DNA of 30,849 nt. It comes from JAAYBT01 sp964404395. GTDB taxonomy: Bacteria > Bacillota > Clostridia > Acetivibrionales > DTU013. Position 1 is the stretch's first letter. Each line of letters opens with the position of its first letter. This document shows, piece by piece, positions 17,812 to 25,400 of this stretch. The notes beneath the pieces are model-generated. The model was not told the origin of the DNA, searched no databases, and saw nothing but the letters and a program-made list of their open reading frames with translations. A program made the position numbers and the translations under genes. The stretch lies in assembly GCA_964404395.1 (NCBI GenBank), contig CAYOKA010000011.1, positions 1 through 30,849 on the forward strand, given 5' to 3'.

Positions 17812-18771
17812 CTATTTAAGATATTTTTTCGGATCTACAGCAACCCATTTCTCCGTTTCTTCACTATATACTTCTACCTGGAAATGAAGATGCGTACCTG
17901 TAGATCTACCTGTAGAGCCCATGTTTGCTATTACTTCACCTGCTACAACCATATCACCTTTTTCTACAACAATGGAATCGTCCTGAAGATGCATATACTT
18001 TACTTTTATCTTATTTTCATCAATCGATGATAGTATTGTAATTATATTACCTCCGCTTTTATGGTCAAGCACAACTGCTGTTACTGTTCCATCTAAGGCC
18101 GCATATACTTCATCGCCATCAACCTTTCTTGTAACTGCACGGATATCTATACCTGCATGAAATTCTGTTTTAGCATTTTTTTCTTTAGTTTTTTTAGGAT
18201 TATTTCTTACCCCATAATCACTTGTAATTATAGTTGATAATGTAGGCCAAGTCATTTTGCTGTTCGATTCCTGAGAGAGCTCTGTATCAACGGTTAACGG
18301 CTTTGTGCCAGCACCCGTGCTGACCGGCGCAGCACTTCGCTCATACTTCGCACCGCTCTCGACCGCCAGCTGCAGTTGGTAAAATGTCTGTACATCCAAT
18401 ACGCCTGTTGCAGGCAGTGATAATTCCTTCTGCAAATCCTGCACCGTTCCGGCAGATTGTTCGCCATACCAGCCGTCTACATCCAGCTGGGTATTGAATA
18501 TGCTGTTCAACTCACTCTGCACCGCTCCCGCTACAAGCCTTTCGGAAGCTGTGGGCTCCTTGCCCGTATTTCTCAGGATGATTTCATTCGGGTTAAGTAA
18601 TTCTATCCGGCCATCGTCCACCTGCATCGTGCTGACGGTAAACATTGGCGGGTCATTATCTCCCGGCGGATCTCCGGCAAGATTCCTTATGTACTCCTCA
18701 TTCTCCTGAGCTATTTCCGATGCCTTTACAACTACATCAGTGTAATGGTATTCGGTATCGCGGTATGTCAC
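17812..18771 (-). CDS. Displaced Rhs tip: peptidoglycan-binding linker plus M23 peptidase
   Basis: A 319-residue open frame from the first ATG. The RHS-derived frame stays open back to 18926 without a start and with no ribosome site, so it is a cassette rather than an independent gene. Residues 1-145 equal the linker of the large Rhs protein, including a PG_binding_1 domain (about 85-138). Residues 175-315 form an M23 zinc endopeptidase with the full metal set: His205 and Asp209 in FHAGIDI, and His294 and His296 in THLHFQV. It would cut peptide cross-links of the cell wall. It is probably silent unless recombined onto an Rhs body. The DUF5050 lipoprotein gene follows at once. Confidence 0.88.
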   Translation of the reverse strand: MTYRDTEYHYTDVVVKASEIAQENEEYIRNLAGDPPGDNDPPMFTVSTMQVDDGRIELLNPNEIILRNTGKEPTASERLVAGAVQSELNSIFNTQLDVDGWYGEQSAGTVQDLQKELSLPATGVLDVQTFYQLQLAVESGAKYERSAAPVSTGAGTKPLTVDTELSQESNSKMTWPTLSTIITSDYGVRNNPKKTKEKNAKTEFHAGIDIRAVTRKVDGDEVYAALDGTVTAVVLDHKSGGNIITILSSIDENKIKVKYMHLQDDSIVVEKGDMVVAGEVIANMGSTGRSTGTHLHFQVEVYSEETEKWVAVDPKKYLK

Positions 18772-18926
18772 ATAGCTTTGTGTTGTACTTGAATATTCAT
18801 AAACAGTTTCTCCCGTCTCCGGATCGGTTGTTGTCGTATAGTTAAAATCTAAATGCCTATATGTCCATGATTTTGATACTGTTGCCTTGTATTTATATAC
18901 AATTTCGGCAAGATTGGTTATTTTCT
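18331..18926 (-). repeat. Linker repeat, copy in the M23 cassette
   Basis: Bases 18331-18856 match 23269-23794 with a single mismatch that I found (T at 18376), and a diverged extension runs to 18926. The shared part codes for the segment from just after the RHS core through the PG-binding domain. Outside it the sequences are unrelated (M23 tip on one side, unrelated DNA on the other). The high identity points to a recent duplication or gene conversion. Confidence 0.93.
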
Positions 18927-19025
18927 ATTACCCTAAATAAATACTATCTGGTTTCGGTATTTTACCTTCAAAAATGTTATTAATAAATACAACTGTATTT
19001 TTAATAACTTGGTTATTCGGATCCC

Positions 19026-19430
19026 TCATAAGAAATTAGATTGCAGAGTGGGATCATTTGGGTTTATTTCGATTGCTCTCCTGCAATACTTCTCAGCCTC
19101 AATAACTCTTCCTAAAGCCAAACATTCCCCACTTAACTCTCTAACTATATCAGGATGTTCAGGATTTTGAGTATGTGCAGATTGAAATAAATCATATGAT
19201 TTCTCATGAGCACCTATATGTTGATATGCTTTCCCCAAAATCCAAATAGCATTCCAATTAGTATCATAAGCCATAATAAATATTTTTGTGAGGAAAATAC
19301 CTATGCTCAGAGTAAATTTGGTAAGTATCGGGGGGCTGACAATTCTTGCAGCATTACCAACTATTATATTTCTGCATATAAAGCCCGTTCCGATTTTGTA
19401 TATTAGATTATAAAATATCTTACTTTTCAT
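19026..19430 (-). CDS. TPR-repeat protein, probably 3'-truncated
   Basis: A 134-residue protein. After a basic, hydrophobic N-terminal stretch of about 50 residues come about two tetratricopeptide repeats (NAIWILGKAYQHIGAHEKSY and the ALGRVIEAEKYCRRAIEINP region). It stops abruptly at the beginning of what should be a third repeat (NDPTLQSN), so the 3' end looks lost. AAGGAAGG lies 7 bases before the ATG at 19430. The frame is also open upstream into an RHS-core scrap, giving a possible 170-residue fusion, but the ribosome site favours the internal ATG. Function is unknown. In this setting it may be a former immunity or accessory gene whose toxin was lost. The 95 bases after it hold no gene. 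Confidence 0.55.
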   Translation of the reverse strand: MKSKIFYNLIYKIGTGFICRNIIVGNAARIVSPPILTKFTLSIGIFLTKIFIMAYDTNWNAIWILGKAYQHIGAHEKSYDLFQSAHTQNPEHPDIVRELSGECLALGRVIEAEKYCRRAIEINPNDPTLQSNFL

Positions 19431-19438
19431 ATATTTTC

Positions 19439-19575
19439 CTTCCTTGTGCAGAGTGTCGGATTGCCCGAGGTAAAGATATCTCTGCATCTTGCTTCTCAGC
19501 TTGTCCTTTGGATAAACAGCTTCCGTCAACCTGTTCAACGCATCGTAGCTGTATGTGGTCTGAGTGCCATCTTCT
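19439..19575 (-). pseudogene. RHS-core scrap with an internal 1200-base deletion
   Basis: On the minus strand the scrap codes for EEDGTQTTYSYDALNRL through KDKLRSKMQ, then directly for RYLYLGQSDTLHKE. In the large rhs gene these two segments are 1200 bases apart (24478-25677 intervenes). The junction keeps frame. Homology begins next to a TTTAGACAAACGG boundary and ends at the ribosome site of the TPR gene. It cannot encode a working Rhs protein. Confidence 0.85.
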
Positions 19576-19579
19576 TCCG

Positions 19580-20290
19580 TTTGTCTAAAAAGTTTACCCC
19601 CTTAAACCCCCGGCTGCTCCCATTTTAGCATGGGCAAAAATACCAGTCAAGATATGGTTCACCATGAACCCTGGGGTGCAAATAGCGCAAATGATTAATA
19701 TGTTCGTCACCGGTATATACAGAAGCTACATGTTACATTTCCATGGATTCACTTGTTATCCGGCACTTGCATGCTTATCTTTGTGAGCCGACGTGTGCCC
19801 CTGTGTCGCGTTTTGTTAACTGCCATAAGGTGTTTGCCCATTTGGCAAAAACAAACAGGATTTGGCGGCTTTTTGCGAAGGACTATTTTTCCTTCGGGAT
19901 GCCGCGCAAATTGTTCTATGCCAGCTCAGTTGTGGGGTGAACCATGGTAATGAAAATGATGCAGGTTAAAGGAGCAGGGTCGCAGAGCTTCCCCGCTCCG
20001 TCTCACACCGTTCCGCAATGCGGGTCGGGGGACAGTTTTCATCGGGGTCAGAATTTGACCCTTGGGATCGGCTTCGGGGTCATATAACAAAAAATACCGA
20101 GAAATCACCGTAATTAAAAGAGTTTGTGAGGGCTACGGCAGGGGTCGCGGCTACTTCTCACAGAAATGGAGGTTATTACTCAGTAGTGGCAGACCGCACA
20201 CCCTTTGTCATTAATTGTTTTTTGTATATTTTATGTCTACTCATTGCAAAACAGAAAGAAAGACGGTCATCATACTGTTGACAACCGCCA
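19580..20290. other. 710-base stretch without a recognisable gene
   Basis: GC is higher in 19930-20080 than in the neighbours, and both strands are full of stops apart from frames of about 60 codons that match nothing I know. At 19579 the word TGTCTAAAAAGTTTACCCCC abuts broken RHS sequence and looks like an insertion-element end. There are palindromes GGTTCA-3-TGAACC (19655-19669) and GGGTCA-5-TGACCC (about 20045-20061), and a GGGGGACAGTTTTC word near 20029 of the REP type. I read this as old mobile-element debris, unidentified. Confidence 0.45.
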
Positions 20291-20299
20291 TAATTTTAA

Positions 20300-20950
20300 T
20301 TACTTGACTATATCATATGTTCTCATATCTATTTTGACCCTGTTCATAATTTTGTTCGCTTCAGATTGCGATGGACTTACTTCAAATGTTGCAAAATCAG
20401 AGTCAATATGTACCCTAACAAAAGGTTGCTCAAATTTGAAAACATTTTTGTCTTCTATAGTTTCTTTTGCAATATCATATATCTTTTTGATTCTTTCTGT
20501 CAGATTATCTGTCTTCAATTCGGTAAAACTTCTCTCTTCACCTTCTCCGTCATGAGATGCACTTACATGGTCTATACTATTTGACACTGTATTGATAAAA
20601 ATAAACATAATTCCACTTGGCTTGGATTTATCAATACATGGGAACTCAAATATATATTTTAAACTACCTGTATTATTTGCAATTTCCTCCTTCCCACGTG
20701 ATTTTATTTCTAGTCCTGTTAAAACTGAATCTTGTCGCCATTCATAAGCACGTTTAAGGGCATATGGCAATCCATCTTCTGTTGATTTAATTTGTTTATC
20801 CAATGCTATTTCCTCAATATCTTGAAAATCCAATGGATGTTCTGGAGGCTTTTCTTGCAATGCAGATATACATAGAGCTATAAATATTGCAAATATTGTA
20901 ATTCCGAGAATTATAAATGTTATTTTTAAGAAACTATGAAATGATTTCAT
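20300..20950 (-). CDS. Membrane-anchored hypothetical protein, candidate immunity to the lysozyme-like tip
   Basis: A 216-residue protein. Residues 9-31 form one N-terminal membrane helix preceded by a short basic segment, so the remaining 185 residues should face the outside. That domain is mixed alpha/beta by eye and matches no family I recognise. The ATG follows AGGTGGTGA by about 10 bases and lies only 18 bases past the stop codon of the lysozyme-like tip, in the same direction. An outward-facing anchored domain next to a wall-degrading tip is what an immunity protein for a peptidoglycan hydrolase should look like, by inference. No cysteine lipobox is seen. It is the last gene before the 710-base debris stretch. 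Confidence 0.7.
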   Translation of the reverse strand: MKSFHSFLKITFIILGITIFAIFIALCISALQEKPPEHPLDFQDIEEIALDKQIKSTEDGLPYALKRAYEWRQDSVLTGLEIKSRGKEEIANNTGSLKYIFEFPCIDKSKPSGIMFIFINTVSNSIDHVSASHDGEGEERSFTELKTDNLTERIKKIYDIAKETIEDKNVFKFEQPFVRVHIDSDFATFEVSPSQSEANKIMNRVKIDMRTYDIVK

Positions 20951-20968
20951 CTGTCTATCTCACCACCT

Positions 20969-22027
20969 TTACTTGTTGAATTGACTAAATAAATCATAGT
21001 ATTGTTTTGTCTCTCTTCCATACTCTGCTGCTGCATAACCAAAGCCATTGTAGCGTGCAAGGGTTTTTTCAATTTCATTATCCGTTACATTGTTTAAATC
21101 AATTTTTAATATTTCTGCCTTCTGTTTTAACACTAATCCAGCATAAAATATATTTGTTTTATCATCTCTAAGTTCATTCCATACTTTTTCTCTTTGATGC
21201 CAATCATTATAGTCTATATTACTACCACTTATATCACCTCTGCTGATGCCAGCATTATAAGCATCAATAGCAGTTTCGGCAAAGATTTGTCCTAGTCCAG
21301 TAGAAGAATCTTCACGCATTAAGCTTGCAGGTTGAGGTGGTCTAACAAATACTTTCTGCCAAAATGAAAGATTGTCATAATCTTCGACTGAGTGGTTGTA
21401 TCTATAGTATTCAATTACAAATGAATCTGCAAGAACATCAAGAGCATCTTTCATTCGTATTTCTTTAAAAAGAACAGCCTGTATCATAGCTTTTGGAACA
21501 CCTAATTGTTCACTAACATCTGAAATTGTTTTATCGTATTTTAATACTATATCAATTGATTCATTGGTGGAATAGAACCCAATATTTTTATTTTCTTCGA
21601 CGAAATTCAGGTGTTCTTTAATTAGCGCTCCTAATTGATTTCTTAGTTCCTGTTCTGACAGTCCACCATTACCTGTCTCCTGAGCAACTCTAAAATCCCC
21701 GAAACCAGCAGGTACCGGCTCGTCACTTAGTTCACACCATACGCCGCTCTCTACTGCCAGCTGCAGCTGGTAAAATGTCTGTACAACCAATACGCCTGTT
21801 GCAGGCAGTGATAATTCCTTCTGCAAATCTGCTACTGTTCCGGCAGACTGGCTGCCATACCATCCATCTACATCCAGCTGGGTATTGAATATGCTGTTCA
21901 GCTCGCTCTGCACCGCCCCCGCTACAAGCCTTTCGGAAGCTGTGGGCTCCTTGCCCGTATTTCTCAGGATGATTTCATTTGCCAAGGAGCAATCGCTATA
22001 TTTCCCCCCACTCTTCGCAATAACCAA
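20969..22027 (-). CDS. Displaced Rhs tip: peptidoglycan-binding linker plus lysozyme-like transglycosylase
   Basis: A 352-residue open frame. Residues 18-97 repeat the PG-binding linker of the Rhs protein (diverged copy). Residues 125-352 resemble the lysozyme/soluble lytic transglycosylase fold: a candidate catalytic Glu189 (VLFKEIRM), the STGLGQI motif (242-248) and ARYNGFG (324-330). It should cleave the glycan strands of peptidoglycan. The frame opens with a TTG touching the TGA of the DUF4279 gene, with no ribosome site of its own. Residues 1-17 are junction sequence, so it is a stored tip rather than a normal gene, possibly reached by translational coupling. A membrane-anchored protein gene follows 18 bases later. 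Confidence 0.8.
   Translation of the reverse strand: MVIAKSGGKYSDCSLANEIILRNTGKEPTASERLVAGAVQSELNSIFNTQLDVDGWYGSQSAGTVADLQKELSLPATGVLVVQTFYQLQLAVESGVWCELSDEPVPAGFGDFRVAQETGNGGLSEQELRNQLGALIKEHLNFVEENKNIGFYSTNESIDIVLKYDKTISDVSEQLGVPKAMIQAVLFKEIRMKDALDVLADSFVIEYYRYNHSVEDYDNLSFWQKVFVRPPQPASLMREDSSTGLGQIFAETAIDAYNAGISRGDISGSNIDYNDWHQREKVWNELRDDKTNIFYAGLVLKQKAEILKIDLNNVTDNEIEKTLARYNGFGYAAAEYGRETKQYYDLFSQFNK
21737..21980 (-). repeat. Linker repeat, diverged copy in the lysozyme-like cassette
   Basis: This segment aligns with 23285-23528 and 18347-18590 over its whole length with scattered, mostly silent differences. It encodes NEIILRNTGKEPTASERL through YQLQLAVESG. It is shorter than the other two copies, because the upstream part of the linker is missing. 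The higher divergence suggests an older duplication than the M23 cassette. Confidence 0.9.
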
Positions 22028-22435
22028 TCAACTGTAAATATATGTATCAAAACCAACTTCAGCATCAATTCTACTTGCAAAATGAATAAATCTTTCCTTT
22101 AAATACATTGCAGGAATTTCATTACTCTCGATTTTAACAACAATCATAAATAACATGTTAAGACAGAGATTGCTCTTCAACTTCACTAATTCATCCACTT
22201 TGCCTTCTAAAAGTGACACTATTTTTTCTAATTGTTCGTTAATATCTATAGAAAATTCATATCCAGTACTAATAGTCCATGCTGTTTCTTTTCTTGCAGC
22301 TCTCCCATTCTTTATTAATTCTCCTTTTATATAGGTTTCTGAAGGCACTATTCCCAATTGCTCTGTTATATATTTAGGTTCAAATTTTTCTCCGTAAATA
22401 CTGAATTCTACCATAACAGTAGTTTTGTCCACCAT
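22028..22435 (-). CDS. DUF4279 protein, probable immunity to the Rhs tip
   Basis: A 135-residue cytoplasmic protein with no signal or membrane segment. The sequence (VEFSIYGEKFEPKYITEQLG, then a tryptophan-containing ETAWTIST strand) fits DUF4279, a family often encoded next to polymorphic toxins. An ATG at 22453 overlaps the rhs stop, but AGGAGG placed 7 bases before the ATG at 22435 decides the start. It directly follows the Rhs toxin tip, the classical place for an immunity gene. A cytoplasmic immunity protein implies that the tip acts inside cells. The assignment as immunity is from position and family, not shown directly. Confidence 0.8.
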   Translation of the reverse strand: MVDKTTVMVEFSIYGEKFEPKYITEQLGIVPSETYIKGELIKNGRAARKETAWTISTGYEFSIDINEQLEKIVSLLEGKVDELVKLKSNLCLNMLFMIVVKIESNEIPAMYLKERFIHFASRIDAEVGFDTYIYS

Positions 22436-22449
22436 CTCTAAGCCTCCTA

Positions 22450-25400
22450 TCATTCTATATTTTCATATGTCGGAATAAATTCTTTTGCTCCTTTTTTTCG
22501 CAACCATATATCTCCATTTTTATCAACAAATGTGTCGTATTTAGAGATTTCCGCATTTTTCCCAAGTGTTTCTTTTTTAATTGTATGTGGATCAATGTCA
22601 TTTCTTTTTAAATAGTTAGCATCAACCTTCTTTGGATTAACAGGTGTTTTACCCGCGCCCTTAATAGTCTCAGCTAAAACTACTGTATCCCTTAGAGTTC
22701 TACCAAAGCTCGTCACGGCTACCGCACCACAAGCTACAGCAGCTGCGCCAAAAGCAATTGCGCCTACAATCGTAGGAGCCGTCCCAAAGGCTAACCCCCC
22801 AAAAGCAAGCGTTCCACCAGTTGTAGCTAAAGTAATACCTAAATCACCGATAACTCTTCCAGCCTGATATGCTATTTCATTATTTACAGAAGGGTTTGGT
22901 ATTATTATATCCGCTACGCCAAATGTTGGAGCGTTTAGGCCAGCCATACCTACTCCTGTTAAAAAGTCCCTCGTACCACTTAATATATTATATAAATTAT
23001 CGCTTGTACTACTCTTCCCCGTCCCCTGAGCATAACTGTCATACTGATCCGGTATACCATTCCCGTTATAATCCCCCGGTACATTGGATGGAGCATAGTT
23101 CGTCCTTACACTACTGGGTGGCGTATAGCTTGTTCTCTGAGCAGCATACCCGTCATACTGATCCGGTATACCATTCCCGTTATAATCTCCCGGTACACTT
23201 GATGGAGCATAGTTCGGTCCTGTATTACCGGTTGGACGCTGCACGACTGCACCAGTAGGTACAGGAGCAGCACTTCGCTCATACTTCGCACCGCTCTCGA
23301 CCGCCAGCTGCAGCTGGTAAAATGTCTGTACATCCAATACGCCTGTTGCAGGCAGTGATAATTCCTTCTGCAAATCCTGCACCGTTCCGGCAGATTGTTC
23401 GCCATACCAGCCGTCTACATCCAGCTGGGTATTGAATATGCTGTTCAACTCACTCTGCACCGCTCCCGCTACAAGCCTTTCGGAAGCTGTGGGCTCCTTG
23501 CCCGTATTTCTCAGGATGATTTCATTCGGGTTAAGTAATTCTATCCGGCCATCGTCCACCTGCATCGTGCTGACGGTAAACATTGGCGGGTCATTATCTC
23601 CCGGCGGATCTCCGGCAAGATTCCTTATGTACTCCTCATTCTCCTGAGCTATTTCCGATGCCTTTACAACTACATCAGTGTAATGGTATTCGGTATCGCG
23701 GTATGTCACATAGCTTTGTGTTGTACTTGAATATTCATAAACAGTTTCTCCCGTCTCCGGATCGGTTGTTGTCGTATAGTTAAAATCTAAATGCTTGTAT
23801 TCCCAAGTTTTTGTTTTCGTTGCCTTGTATTTATATATAATTTCGGTAAGATTGGTTATTTTATTTATGAGATTCCAGTCCGATGTTGAACTACTGCTAC
23901 TTTGAAGATAATATACATCATCAACATATGACGTACCTGAAATCACGTTATAATGAACACTATCTCCTACCCAGCTTGGTACATGGCCTGTAGGATCCCA
24001 CATGTTCACCGGGTTGTTCATAACGTAGGCATACCTGTTGAGGCTCTGTGGGGTATAAATGTCGCCCAGGTAGGTGTCCTGCGTGATAAATCTTCCATTA
24101 TTTGAATTATACCATCTGGCGTTCATGTTGATAAGGCCTGACTTTTCATCATACTCATGCCCTGTATAGCCTACTGAGTTGTATGGCGCGGTTATACCTG
24201 TATAGATGTTGCCAAATGCGTCATACCGGTACTCCTCAATCTCGTCGCCGTGCCTGTTGGTCAGTCCGACCACATTCCTGATACCGTCATACTGGTAATA
24301 CATCAGACCGCCATTTGTCTTGAGTGTCTCTTCCTTACCCGGAGTGATCCTGCCATGAAGCCCGAACATCTTCTGGCTGATCACCTGTCCATTGGCCTGG
24401 TAGTACTCTGCATACGGCGCGCCCTGCGGACTGTACTCCTTGTGCAGAGTGTCGGATTGCCCGAGGTAAAGATATCTGGTTCTTTCGATGTCCGAAGGCT
24501 CAAACCGGATTTCTTGCGGCTCTTGTGGCTCATGCTTGTATATCCCGTATTTGTTTCCCTTTCCGGGATTGTTGTATTTCCCGTACCCGTTGCCATTGTT
24601 GCCGCTGTTGCTCTTACTATTGCCATTTCCTTTGCCGTTCCCGTTATTACCGTTCTCCTTACCGTTGCCGCTATTGCCATTGTTGCCATTATTACCGTTT
24701 CCATTAGTTGGGGGTGTTCCCGTCCCGTCCCTTAAGTCCCCTCCGGCAGGCTGCCCGCCGGAGTTTTCCCCCATGCTTTGCTTAAGCTTCCTGATCTCAT
24801 TCAGATCATAGTTTGCATCCTCTCTGTATACCATCCGTCCCAGTCCGTCATGTCCATATCTAACATAAGTACCGTCGCTGTACATGACCTCTTCCAATAA
24901 ATTCAGGCCGTCATAGGTATAACTTTTTACTCCTTTATCGTTTGTCTCAGTGAGCAGATTCCCTCGCAAATCATATTCATAACTGGTGTCGCCTGCCTGT
25001 ACCAATTGATTGGCAGCGTTATAGGCATACTCTGTCTTTCCCTCGTCATTTTCCATTGAAATACGGTTTCCAACCGTATCATAGGTATAGGTCACCCTGC
25101 GTTGGGGATTAATAAGGTATTGAGGCTTCTTGTCTATTATCTCAGGCCATATGATTTGACTGATTGCAGGATACAATTCCTGCTGCAGTTCTTCCTCCAA
25201 TAGCGGCTCTTCTTCCAGACGCTGTCCTTTTCCATTCCCTTTGCCGTTATTTGATTTGTCTTTATTATTACCGTTGCCATTGTTACCGTTGTTTCCGTTG
25301 TTACCACTGTTACCATTGTTGCCATTCCCGTTGTTGCCGTTATTTCCGTTATTTCCACTATTCCCGTTATTATCGTTGCCGTTGTTCCCGCTATTGCCCT

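Noticed and set aside
19743..19950. Two 65-codon plus-strand frames in the gene-free stretch
   Set aside because: The two frames overlap each other, have no ribosome site and match no family I know.
22028..22453. DUF4279 start at the ATG overlapping the rhs stop
   Set aside because: The AGGAGG lies downstream of that ATG and is correctly spaced for the ATG at 22435, which was chosen instead.
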